From positions 1,158,288-1,222,287 of the forward strand of contig JAOSKN010000002.1 in the NCBI GenBank assembly GCA_027493525.1: a stretch of DNA of 64,000 nt, in the 5' to 3' direction. Source of the DNA: Planctomycetota bacterium. GTDB lineage: Bacteria > Planctomycetota > SZUA-567 > H5-PLA8. The translations under genes were made by a program, and so were the position numbers. Below, one piece after another: positions 24,354-33,400 of this stretch (the stretch's first letter is position 1; each line of letters opens with the position of its first letter). The notes beneath the pieces are model-generated. The model ran no database searches, was not told the DNA's origin, and was given only the letters and a program-made list of their open reading frames with translations.

Positions 24354-25180
24354 CGAGCCGCCTCCGGAAGGGAACGCACGAACGCCCAACTCCGCTCGAG
24401 ACACTCGAACGGGTCCATCTCCTTGGGCGGGACCATCTCCCATTGCATGACGAGTTTCTTCGGGTCCGGCGCCTGCTCGATCAGCGCCATGTAAATCTCG
24501 CGCAGGCCCACGTCGCCTTCGCCCAGCGGCGCGCCCTGGATCACGAACGTGAGCGTCTTGGGATCGGGGCGCACGCAATGGTCCTTGAAGTGCGTGCCGA
24601 TGGTGTACGGCGCCGCAAGCCTGCACGCGGGGACGCTCTGCTCGCCCACGAGGTACGTGTTGCCGGTGTCGAGAAAGATGCCGAGGTGCGGGACGCGCTT
24701 GCAGAGCTCCACGAGGTCGCCGCAGTAGTAGTCGCCGTGGTTCTCGATGCCGAAGGGCATTCCCATCTGGCGGCAGGCGCGCGCGATGGGCGTGAAAACC
24801 TCGGCGAGCCGGTCGAGCTGTTCGGCCAGCGAGGGCTTGCGCATGAAGCGGTGGTACGCGCCGACGCCGGTGGTGACGATGGGCGCGCGCAGCAGCGGGC
24901 CGCAGACTTCGAGCTCCTTGAGGGCCTCCTCGGTCTGGCGGCGCAGCGTGTCGAAATCGGCTTCCAGCCACTTGAGATGCAGGCCGGCGCTGAGCTGGAG
25001 ATCGTGTTCGGCCACGAACCGCGCGATCTGCTCGCGGCGCGCGGGGTCTTTCATCTCGCCGAGCCCGATGCCGGTGGACTTGAAATCATGCTCGGCCACG
25101 AAACGCAGCTTGTTCATGAGCGGGTCGCCTTCCCAGATCTTGAACGCGCCCGGAAAGACGCCCGCGTAGCCCCACAGCAT
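24350..25180 (-). CDS. Sugar phosphate isomerase/epimerase-like TIM-barrel protein (AP endonuclease 2 family)
   Basis: 276 aa. The metal-binding segments of xylose-isomerase-like barrels are all present: GIENHGDYYCG, FLDTGNTYLV, GTHFKDH and GAPLGEGDVGL. The start was set at the ATG at 25180 because AAGGAG lies eight bases before it; the open frame runs far upstream without a coding look. The stop overlaps the next gene by ATGA. It is the first gene of an operon of isomerase, dehydrogenase and isomerase. Divergent to it lies an AraC-type regulator, the likely controller. The substrate is not predictable from sequence. Confidence 0.83.
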   Translation of the reverse strand: MLWGYAGVFPGAFKIWEGDPLMNKLRFVAEHDFKSTGIGLGEMKDPARREQIARFVAEHDLQLSAGLHLKWLEADFDTLRRQTEEALKELEVCGPLLRAPIVTTGVGAYHRFMRKPSLAEQLDRLAEVFTPIARACRQMGMPFGIENHGDYYCGDLVELCKRVPHLGIFLDTGNTYLVGEQSVPACRLAAPYTIGTHFKDHCVRPDPKTLTFVIQGAPLGEGDVGLREIYMALIEQAPDPKKLVMQWEMVPPKEMDPFECLERSWAFVRSLPEAAR

Positions 25181-25276
25181 ACGGAAAGCTCCTTGAAGCT
25201 CGGCGCGGCCGGCGGCGGGGTTCGGCTTCGGGCCGGCCATGCCGCGCGCCGCGGAAAGGCCCGTGCTCATGTCCTC

Positions 25277-25338
25277 TCTTGACCGTACCCTATCCGAGAT
25301 AGAGGCTGAAAGGCCGGTTCGGCGCTTGATCTTGACCG
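25277..25338. promoter_or_regulatory. Direct repeats between the AraC gene and the sugar operon, possible operator
   Basis: TCTTGACCG occurs twice in the same orientation, at 25277-25285 and 25330-25338, 53 bases apart (about five helical turns). A related TTCTTGATCC follows at about 25350. AraC-type proteins often bind direct repeats on one face of the DNA. The sites are seen; the role is inferred. Confidence 0.35.
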
Positions 25339-25375
25339 AAACGTGTCCATTCTTGATCCATCCTGGAGGCACCGC

Positions 25376-26197
25376 GTGGCGAACGTCATCTTCAACCGCA
25401 GCGGGTTGGAGCGCTGGCCGCTGGCGCCCTGCCACGTCGCGCAGTTTCACTGGCGTCCGGGCTTCGAGGCGCGCAGCCGCTTCAGCCAGTTCCAGCTTTT
25501 CTTCGTCGAGAGCGGCACGGGGCATTACGCGGTGGATGGGGAGCGGATGGAGCTGGCCGCGGGGATGGTCTTCTGGAACAGCCCCGGCTGTTACCGCGAA
25601 ATCTGGTGCGGCCTCGACGAGTCGCTGAACGTGCTGCTCTGTGGGGCGATGGGCACGGCGCTGCCGGCGCTGGTGCAAGAGACGCTGCGGGAACTCCACG
25701 GCGCGCGCCCGCCGGCGCGGGGCCATGAGATCCAGGGGCTGATGCGGACGATGGTCGCCGTCGCCGAGGCGAAGGGGCCGCACTGCGAACGGATCGTCGC
25801 GAACTACATCGCGATTTTGCTGCTCACGATCGGCGAGGCGTTCCAGGCCGAGCCCGGCGCGGTTCCGGAGCGGATCCACACCTACCTGGCCTGCAAGCGT
25901 TACATGGAGGCGAACTGCCGCAAGCTGCGCTCCGCCGAGGAGGCCGCCGAACGGCACGGCATCAGCCACGAGTACCTGTGCCGGCTCTTCCGGCGCTTCG
26001 CGCAGACCACCCCGCACCAGTTCCTGCTGCAGAACAAGATGAGTTACGCGCTGTTCCTGATGGAGACGCACGACCTTTCGATCAAACAGATCGCGTTCCA
26101 ACTGGGCTTCGCCGGCGCCAGCTCGTTCAGCAAGACCTTTCACCGCGTGATGGGCCGGCCGCCGAGCCATTTCCTGGGGCGCACGCGCGGGGGGTGA
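25376..26197 (+). CDS. AraC-family transcriptional regulator
   Basis: 273 aa. The N-terminal half is a cupin-like sensor (FSQFQLFFVESGTGHYAVDG). The C-terminal ~100 residues are the AraC double helix-turn-helix (SAEEAAERHGISHEYLCRLF ... SIKQIAFQLGFAGASSFSKTF). A GTG at 25376 is preferred as start because GGAGG lies six bases before it; an upstream GTG at 25343 has no ribosome site. It is divergent from the sugar operon, which it probably controls. Confidence 0.85.
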   Translation: MANVIFNRSGLERWPLAPCHVAQFHWRPGFEARSRFSQFQLFFVESGTGHYAVDGERMELAAGMVFWNSPGCYREIWCGLDESLNVLLCGAMGTALPALVQETLRELHGARPPARGHEIQGLMRTMVAVAEAKGPHCERIVANYIAILLLTIGEAFQAEPGAVPERIHTYLACKRYMEANCRKLRSAEEAAERHGISHEYLCRLFRRFAQTTPHQFLLQNKMSYALFLMETHDLSIKQIAFQLGFAGASSFSKTFHRVMGRPPSHFLGRTRGG

Positions 26198-26215
26198 GAC
26201 GGCCGGGCGGGCAAG

Positions 26216-26251
26216 AGAAAGAAAAAAGCCGCCCCCCTTGCGGAGGACGGC
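26216..26251 (-). terminator. Rho-independent terminator for the gene at 26280-26906
   Basis: On the minus strand GCCGTCCTCC, loop GCAA, GGGGGGCGGC form a 10-base stem with two G-U pairs, followed by six T and further T-rich sequence. It is 29 bases past the stop of the secreted helical protein gene and also separates it from the AraC gene. Confidence 0.75.
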
Positions 26252-26279
26252 CCCGTGAATCCCCCAGGCTCCGAAGCGC

Positions 26280-26906
26280 TTACCAGTCGTCGCCTGCCTC
26301 GTTCCCGTCGCCGCCCATGACCACCACGCGCCCGCCGCCGCCCGCGCCGGCGACCATGATCCGAACCTGCGCGTTACCGCCGCCGATGACCTGCACGTTG
26401 CCCACGGCCTCCTGGGTCTTGGCGATGCCCTGCGCGCGCTTCTCGCGCTCGGCGGCCTTCTCGGCTTTCGCCGCGAGATCCTTCTTCGCGGCCTCGTCCT
26501 GCGCGGCCTCGGCCTGCTTGCGATACGCGGCGGCGGCTTTGCGGTAGAGCTTCTCGGCCTTCTCGTAGTTCTGCGCGCGGGCCTCCTTGCGGGCCAGTTC
26601 GGCGAGCTTGTCCGGGTCGGTCTCGGCCTCGAACGAGGCGTCCTGGATCAAGCGCTCCAGCCGCGTGCGGACTTCCGTGTCGTCGGTCTTGGCGGCGGCG
26701 TCCTTGAGCAGCGGGAGGATGGACGCGCCCAGATCCTTCAGCCCCTTCTCGGCGTCCTCTCGCGCGGCGAACTCCTCGGAGCCCAGATCCTTCACCAGCG
26801 CGGCGACCTTCGCCTTCGTCGCGTCGTCGAAGGCCGGCTTGGCGTCCTCGGCGAAGAGCGGGCCGACCAGACCCAGCACGAGCCACAACAGCAATCCTCG
26901 TTTCAT
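26280..26906 (-). CDS. Small secreted helical protein, function unknown
   Basis: 208 aa. A signal peptide (MKRGLLLWLVLGLVGPLFA) is followed by a HEAT-like helical segment (FAAREDAEKGLKDLGASILP), then a long Ala/Lys/Glu-rich helix with TPR or coiled-coil character (AQNYEKAEKLYRKAAAAYRK), and a Gly-rich tail ending in GDGNEAGDDW. HEAT-like segments of the type 'EFAAREDAEKGL' occur in many secreted Planctomycete-type proteins. GGGAGGTAAGGAA before the ATG is a very strong ribosome site, so it may be well expressed. I do not recognise a function. Confidence 0.75.
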   Translation of the reverse strand: MKRGLLLWLVLGLVGPLFAEDAKPAFDDATKAKVAALVKDLGSEEFAAREDAEKGLKDLGASILPLLKDAAAKTDDTEVRTRLERLIQDASFEAETDPDKLAELARKEARAQNYEKAEKLYRKAAAAYRKQAEAAQDEAAKKDLAAKAEKAAEREKRAQGIAKTQEAVGNVQVIGGGNAQVRIMVAGAGGGGRVVVMGGDGNEAGDDW

Positions 26907-27115
26907 TTCCTTACCTCCCTTAGGGCGACCTATCCGCTTCTATGGCTAAGAGTCCCCATGCAGGGCGTTGCTTCATGCGTTTAGGAACTTTTGAGGCTGC
27001 ACGAGGTGGGGACTCGGCTTTCGGATAGCGGATTAATGGCGCGCCGACGCGGACTTCGGCCTGCGCCGGGAGCGCTTCCAGGGTACAAGACGAGAGTTCC
27101 GGGAGCCGCTCTCGC

Positions 27116-28150
27116 ATGCACGCCGAAGGGATCGAGCCCTCCTCCGACGCCGCGGCCAGGCAGGCGCGGCGGCTGGCGATCCTCGGCTTGGTCGCGGCCA
27201 ATTTCTGCTGGGGCTGGTCGTTCCCCACGATGCAGCTCTGCCAAGGCGCGATGACTGGGCACCTGCCGAGCGAGGCGCGGGAGGGCTTCGGCGGGAAGCT
27301 GGCCGTGGCGGGGACCTTCATCGCCTGGCGCTTCCTGCTGGCGCTGCTGCTGTACGCGCTCTTGAGCCTGCGCAGCCAGCGCGGTTACACGCGCGCGGAC
27401 GTGCTGGGTGGAGTGACGACGGGGCTGTGTTTCGTCGCGGGCTTGTTCCTGCAGTTGCTGGGCCTGCGTTTCGTCGCGCCTTCGATCAGCGGGTTCCTGA
27501 CCGCGCTCGCGGTGGTCTTCGTGCCGCTGGCGCAGACGTTCCTGCTGCGCAGGCCGCTCCGGCCGGGGACGTGGCTGGCGGTGGGACTGGCTTCGAGCGG
27601 GATGCTGATCCTGACGGCCGGCGGCGGCGGCGAGGCGGCGGCGCGCGCGCCGTTCCCTTTCTTCGGGGAGACGCTGACGATCCTGGGTTCGGTGGCCTTC
27701 ACCGGGCAGATCCTGTGCCTGGACCGATTCGGGCGGGAGGCGCACACGGCGCGGCTCACAACGGTGATGTTCGGGACGACGGCCTTGGCCGGGCTGGGCG
27801 TGGGGCTGCTGGCACCAGGGGGTGTGGCGTTGTACGAGGCCGAGCGCTTCACGCAACTCTGCTCGGACCCGACCTTTGTATGGACGCTGGGCTCGATCGT
27901 GGTGTTCAGCTCCGGGGTGGCCTTCCATCTGATGAACGGGTGCCAGCCGCGGCTTGCGCCCGCGACGGCGGGTGTGCTGTACACCCTGGAACCGGTCTTC
28001 GCGACGGGCTTCTCGATCCTGTTGGGGCAAGAGGAGTTCCGGGCGAGCCTGGCGGGCGGAGGCGGGCTGATTTTCCTGGCGCTCTTGACGGTGGCGCGGG
28101 GACCCTCCCGTGCTCCGGCGCCCGCCGATTCGGCGCCTTCCACCGGTTGA
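27116..28150 (+). CDS. DMT superfamily (EamA-type) transporter
   Basis: 344 aa with about ten membrane spans in two EamA halves. The first span reads LAILGLVAANFCWGWSF, typical of the family; the second half ends LAPATAGVLYTLEPVFATGFSILLGQEEF, also typical. These proteins export amino acids or other metabolites; the substrate cannot be inferred. An insertion of about 20 residues separates the first two spans. It is followed by a small gene starting 58 bases downstream. Confidence 0.85.
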   Translation: MHAEGIEPSSDAAARQARRLAILGLVAANFCWGWSFPTMQLCQGAMTGHLPSEAREGFGGKLAVAGTFIAWRFLLALLLYALLSLRSQRGYTRADVLGGVTTGLCFVAGLFLQLLGLRFVAPSISGFLTALAVVFVPLAQTFLLRRPLRPGTWLAVGLASSGMLILTAGGGGEAAARAPFPFFGETLTILGSVAFTGQILCLDRFGREAHTARLTTVMFGTTALAGLGVGLLAPGGVALYEAERFTQLCSDPTFVWTLGSIVVFSSGVAFHLMNGCQPRLAPATAGVLYTLEPVFATGFSILLGQEEFRASLAGGGGLIFLALLTVARGPSRAPAPADSAPSTG

Positions 28151-28208
28151 CAGAACTTCACGCGTTATCTACACTTCTCGGCAAGCTTTAGGATTTCGGA
28201 GACTGGCG

Positions 28209-28514
28209 GTGAGCGACGGGGGGGACGCCACGCCCGCGCGCCCCGATCCGTTGTTGGATCTGGCGCCCGCGGCGTTTGTGGAGCGCCTGGAGCCGTTCGA
28301 GCGGGTGCTGATCGAACTCAAGGAGACGCTGTACGAGGGCTCCTGGGACCGCGTGCTGGACGACCTGCGCGCGAGGCTGGATGGGCGGCCGTACCTGTTC
28401 AAGCTGGGGCAGACGATCGCGCGGGACATCGCGGCGATCGAGCGCATGCGGGCCTACGAACGCAGGCACGGCCTCGAGTTGACGGATTGGATCCGAAAGC
28501 CGAATTCCGAATGA
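28209..28514 (+). CDS. Small hypothetical protein
   Basis: 101 aa, likely cytoplasmic. The open frame extends upstream into the DMT gene, but a GTG at 28209 with GGAG nine bases before it is the best start. The sequence is helical and charged (FVERLEPFERVLIELKETLYEG, then IARDIAAIERMRAYERRHG) and ends WIRKPNSE. I do not recognise it. It lies between the transporter and the beta-propeller gene, whose ATG at 28556 follows by 41 bases, so they may be co-transcribed. Confidence 0.55.
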   Translation: MSDGGDATPARPDPLLDLAPAAFVERLEPFERVLIELKETLYEGSWDRVLDDLRARLDGRPYLFKLGQTIARDIAAIERMRAYERRHGLELTDWIRKPNSE

Positions 28515-28555
28515 GCCGCGCGCGGGCCGCGCGGCGCCGAAAGAGGAGAAGGTTA

Positions 28556-29938
28556 ATGACCGGCATGCGACTGACCCTTACGCGCGGGCGCTCCTGGAAC
28601 GTGCTGGCCGCGCTGCTGGCGCTGGCCGCCTGCGTCCCCGCGTACGCCCAGCGGCAGGAGCAGTTGCTGGACTCCGCCGAGATCGAAGGGCGCAAAGTCA
28701 TCCTGCCGGGGGGGCTCCACCTGGAACTGGAGTGGTACTCGCCCGTCGTGGAGGCCGGCCAAGCCGGGCGGATCGTGCGCGGCTGGGTCGAAGGCGAGTA
28801 CGTGCTCCTTGAGACCGACCGGCAGAACCTGATCTGTGTGCTGCGCAAGGACGGCACGGAGAAGTGGCGCTTGGTCCTGGAGAAGCCGATCCGCTACCGC
28901 CCCTGCGTCTCGCGCAACAACGTGGTGGTCAACGTGGACAATTTCCTGGTCGCCATCGAGAAGCGCACCGGCGAGGTGCGCTGGCGGCTGCTGCCGAAGT
29001 TCGTGATGAGCACCGCGCCGCTGGTCGTAGACCCGCCGGCCTATCCCAAGGAGTACAAGCCGGAGTGGCAGGATCTGGAGCGGGTCTACGTGGGCGCCTG
29101 GGACGGGCGCATCCACGCGCTCACCGTGCGCGGCCGGCTTGCGCAGTATTCGACGGCCCTGGCGGCGCCCGAGTTCGACCTCTTTTACACTTGGCACAAG
29201 ACCCACGAGACCCGCGGCATCATCACCATGCCGCTGAAAGCCTACGAGGACCAGTTCTACTACGCCTGCGACGACAGCAACGTCTACGCGGTGACCCGCG
29301 ACGCCGAGACGCGCGCGCCTTACAAGCTGCAGGGCGCGCCGTGCACCAACGTGACCGTCGATACGTTGAACCTCTACGTGGGCGCGCAGGACTACTACGT
29401 CTACGCCATCGACCGGCTCACCCTGCGCAAGAAGTGGACCTACGCTTGCGGCGGCCTGACCAAGGGCAACATCTACGCCGACGAACCCGCGCAGCGCCGC
29501 TTCGTCTACGTCCCGACCGCCAAGGAAGGGGTCCACGCCCTCGAGATCCGCAGCGCCAGCGGCGGCGGCAGCAGCGCGCTGGTGACGCCCGAATCGTTCG
29601 AGGTCGCCTGGAAGGTTCCCGGCGTCGACGGCGTGGCCAGCGCCAGCGAGAAGGTCGTCTATCTGGGCAGCGCCCCCACGAGCGAATTCCCGGGCTACAA
29701 GGGCGTCACCGCCGTGGATAAGCAGACCGGCAAGGTGCTCTGGAAGACCGACGAACTCAAGAACCCCGCGCGCTTCTACCTCGAGTTCCACAACGCATGG
29801 CGCGACGAGAATCGCCTGATGCGCATCTTCGCGGTGACCGAAGACAACCGCCTGCTCAGCTTCAAGGAGCCGAAGGCCGAATACGGCCCGGTGGTGGAGA
29901 AGAAGACCGAGGCGCCCGCCGCCGCTCCGCCGAAGTAG
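28556..29938 (+). CDS. Exported PQQ-like beta-propeller protein
   Basis: 460 aa. Signal peptide ending around ALAACVPAYAQ; LALAAC could also be a lipobox. The mature part holds WD/PQQ-type propeller blades, for example VVVNVDNFLVAIEKRTGEVRW, VYVGAWDGRIHALTV, YACDDSNVYAVTRD, YVGAQDYYVYAIDR and GVTAVDKQTGKVLWKT. Blades of this type in BamB or PQQ dehydrogenases serve scaffold or catalytic roles; no PQQ-binding residues can be claimed here. GAGGAGAAGG lies three bases before the ATG at 28556 and decides the start. The C-terminus is Ala/Pro-rich. Confidence 0.82.
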   Translation: MTGMRLTLTRGRSWNVLAALLALAACVPAYAQRQEQLLDSAEIEGRKVILPGGLHLELEWYSPVVEAGQAGRIVRGWVEGEYVLLETDRQNLICVLRKDGTEKWRLVLEKPIRYRPCVSRNNVVVNVDNFLVAIEKRTGEVRWRLLPKFVMSTAPLVVDPPAYPKEYKPEWQDLERVYVGAWDGRIHALTVRGRLAQYSTALAAPEFDLFYTWHKTHETRGIITMPLKAYEDQFYYACDDSNVYAVTRDAETRAPYKLQGAPCTNVTVDTLNLYVGAQDYYVYAIDRLTLRKKWTYACGGLTKGNIYADEPAQRRFVYVPTAKEGVHALEIRSASGGGSSALVTPESFEVAWKVPGVDGVASASEKVVYLGSAPTSEFPGYKGVTAVDKQTGKVLWKTDELKNPARFYLEFHNAWRDENRLMRIFAVTEDNRLLSFKEPKAEYGPVVEKKTEAPAAAPPK

Positions 29939-30413
29939 CCGCAGCCGTCCCCGCCAGCCTGCCTTGCGCGCGGTCCCCGGGACCGGCATGGCGATTTCAG
30001 CCCTCGAAGCTCCCGATTTCACTTGCCCGCCGTGCGCTTAGTTGACCCCACATTCATCAAACCCCACGCGCTTCGGCGAGTGGGGTCTGCCATGGGTTCG
30101 TAACGCTTTTGGTATGCGACAAATAGGAGCACTGCGCGTGACACTTCGCGTCACGTACAAGTGCGAACTTCATGCAGAGAACGAGGTGCTTAGGCCCAAT
30201 TGGTGCAATCCGTTCGAACCTGCTACGACCGGTTGAACGTTTGATCGGACATTGGCGATATAAGATGTTTTATTTCAATGAGTTATCGTATTAAACCGCG
30301 ACTCGCCTACGACACAAACCAGACCAGTGGAATATGGGTTGCTTTTAAACACTACTGCACGTAGTGTAATTGGGATTCTGTTGCACATTGAGACGGTGGG
30401 GTTGGGTCCAGAG
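29939..30413. other. 475-base intergenic region, AT-rich in its second half
   Basis: No convincing gene. The first 100 bases are GC-rich like the rest of the window. From about 30088 the sequence is clearly richer in A/T than its surroundings. It holds a strong hairpin (30043-30087), a short inverted repeat CGTGAC/GTCACG (30137-30155) and another, CACTAC/GTAGTG (30350-30366). It must contain the promoter of the giant gene that follows, but I found no well-spaced -35/-10 pair. Confidence 0.5.
30043..30087. repeat. Hairpin with GACCCCAC/GTGGGGTC arms
   Basis: CCCCAC-G-CGC, loop TTCG, GCG-A-GTGGGG (30062-30085) forms a stable stem with one mismatch. An outer TGACCCCAC (30043-30051) repeats the left arm. 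The 9-mer TGACCCCAC also ends the palindromic element at 17281-17403. No T-run follows, so it is not a typical terminator. Confidence 0.45.
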
Positions 30414-33400
30414 ATGATGAGCTTTGGTAAAGGCATGGGCAAGTTGTGGCGCCTGGCGGGCCTCACGCTTTTTGTCGTGACGGTGCTAGCGCCCCATGTG
30501 CGAGCCGAAGGCAGCCGCGAACTGACTGCGAACGGCGGGCAACGCCCGCGCCTCGAGTACCGCGACGACTTTACGCCTGCCAACCCCGCCCCGCCGCTTG
30601 ACGGCGTGCAGCGCCGCACGGTCGTGTACGTGTATGTGCAGCCTGGGGAGACGCTGAACCTGGGTTCCAGCGCGACGGGAATCGGGAACGGTCGAATCGT
30701 GATCCGCAGGCCGGACAATACGATCGCTTCGAGCAATTCGACGACGACGGGGCGGATCAACACGCGGGCGCAGGAACTCGCCGGCCCCGCGCCCAATGCG
30801 GGCGGCTACACGCCGTGGACGCTGACGGTGGGCGCGTTACAGGGCGGCGTTTGGGAAGTGCACTTCGCGGCGCCGACCTACGGGAATTCGGATGGAAACC
30901 CCGCGCCCATCGCCTCGACGGCGCAATGGCCGACCCAGGTAACGGGGACGGATTCCTGGTTCGTGGAGGCCTGGGATGTGACGGTGCGTGATGCCGGCGG
31001 CCAGACGATCCTGGGCCGCGCGTTCGTGAATTACTTCGCCTTGATGATGGGCGCCAATAGCCAAGCCTTCAACGCGATCCTGTACGTGATGACCTATGAC
31101 GGTTATCAGTACCGGATCAACACGACCGGGCTCGATCCGTTCGGATTCATCTACTTCGCGAACAACCGCGGGTTCAAGAACCCGATCGGCGACCCGGTCT
31201 ATCGGTCCAAGGACGACCCGCTCAATTTCCCGACCGACCTCAACGACCCCGGCCAGCCCGACACGTGGGCCGATATCACGCACAAGATCTTCTTCAATCC
31301 GCCCGATCCATTGTTGCCTCTCACCGCCAACAGCCCTACCCCGCAGCCGCAGGCCCTCTCCGGTGCCGGCCCCCGTGCCGGGCGCGGGCCCCACGCCGCC
31401 GCCCGTGCAGGAGACCACCTGGCTCCTGCGCCAGCCCGATCCGCCGCCCGTGCCGCAGAACTTCGCGTTTACGGGACTGGAAGGCACGCCCGGGCAGACG
31501 GGCACCGATCCGTTGGGAGGGTACTTCTCCTTCGACTCGGACAAGCTCTGCAGCTACACGATCACGCTGGATCTGGATAACAACGGGACCTACGGGCCGC
31601 TGCCGGACCGGATCCTGGGCGGGATCGGGCTGATCGGGAACAACTCGATTTTCTGGGATGGGCGCGACGGGAACGGCGTGGCGATCCCTCCGGGGAGCAC
31701 CTCCTTCGGGGCGCGGATCACGCTGAACATGGGCGAGGTTCATTTCCCGGTCCTCGACGCCGAGAACAACCCGACGGGAATCGAGATCCAGCGGATCAAC
31801 AACCCGGCGCCGCCGACCTCGCCGAACCCGAACCCGTACCTGGTCTTCTACGACGACCGCTTCATGGCGCCGGGCGGTAACCCGCCGGTCCCGCAGTACG
31901 CGCTGATGGGCGTCGACAGCCAGGGCGGCGCGCATCCGTGGAGCAACAACTGGGGCGACCGGGCCGGCGTGGACACCTGGGCCTATTATCCCTCGAACGC
32001 GGTGACGCTGGCGGGGGGCATCTCGGTTCGCGAGGCCGATCTTTCGGTGACGAAGACCCACGCGCCGGCGGCCGTCTCGCGCGGCAACCAGATCGTCTAC
32101 ACGGTCACGGTCCACAACGCCGGACCGAGCGACGTGGTGGGGGCGAGCTTCCTCGACGACGTGCCGGCGGGGATCGCCGGGGTGACTTGGACGAGCGCGG
32201 TCACGCAGGGCAGCGGCGCCAGTTCGCCGCCGTCGGGCTCGGGCAACGCCGTCTCCGCCAGCGTGGACCTGAGCAACGGCGGGACGATCGTCTACACGAT
32301 CGTGGGCACGATCGACACGAGCGCACTGGGCTCGCTGCGGAACACGGCCTACATCCTGCGCCCCTTCGACGTGACGGACCAGAACGACCTCTTCCGCGTC
32401 GGGGCGGGGAACAACTCGGCCAGCGATTCGATTCCCGTGGCGGACCTGCGCCTTAGCAAGGCAACGGATACGGCCGCGCCGGCGGTGGGCGCCACCTTTA
32501 ATTACACGGTGCGGGTCTACAACGACGGCCCGGACACGGCGACGGGCGTGGTGGTGCAGGATGTGCTCCCGCCGGGCGTGACGGTCTCGACGGGACCGCC
32601 GCCGATACCCCCGGTCGCGACGGCCGGCACGTGGGGCACGGCGACGGGGACCTCGACGCTGAACTACACGGCGGCGGCGGGGAACAACCGGCTGCTCGTG
32701 TACGTGATCTCCTTTGAGGAGAATGGGAGCAGCAGCGCACCGGTCTTGAATGGGGTCAGCTACGGCGGCGTGGCGATGGTGCGCGCCGAGCAGGCCCTGC
32801 TCGACCAGGGCAACCCCGAATCGGGCGTGCAAGTTTGGTATTTGGCGGACTCGAGCATCCCCTCGGGCGCCAACAACTTCGTCCTGAATTGGGGCAACGA
32901 CCCCAATGAGGACCGGATCCAACAAGCGGCCATCACGCTGGTGAACGTGAACCAGACCTCGCCGATCCGCTCGACGAGCGCGAACACGGGCACGGGGACG
33001 GGGATCACGACGGGCAATTTCGCGGTGCAGGTGGGCGATCTGGCCCTCGCGGCGATCTCCGCCGGCGACGACGGGAACGGCCCCTGGACCATCAACACGG
33101 CCGGTTACTCCCCCGCGCAATTGGACGTCCAGTACGCCAACGAGATTCGCACGGGCGTCTTCGCGCGCTCGATCGCGACCGCCGGCAACGAGAATCCCTC
33201 GTTCACGTTTAACGGCACGCCGATCCGGCAAGCGATCGTGGGCGTGGCCTTCGCGCAGGTTCCGGCGCCCGTCGCTGCCGTGAGCGTGCTGGACAACTGG
33301 GGCAGCGCGCTGGGCAACAACACGCTGAACTACACGGCGGCGGCAGGGAGCAACCGCGCGCTGATTTACGCGCTGGCCGTGGAGGACACCGGCAGCGGCA

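Noticed and set aside
30042..30236. 64-codon open frame after the beta-propeller gene
   Set aside because: It starts within a hairpin repeat, has no ribosome site, and nothing in it resembles a protein family.
31330..31380. Programmed ribosomal frameshift in the giant gene
   Set aside because: No slippery heptamer or downstream structure is evident; a 1-base insertion in a GG pair explains the data more simply.
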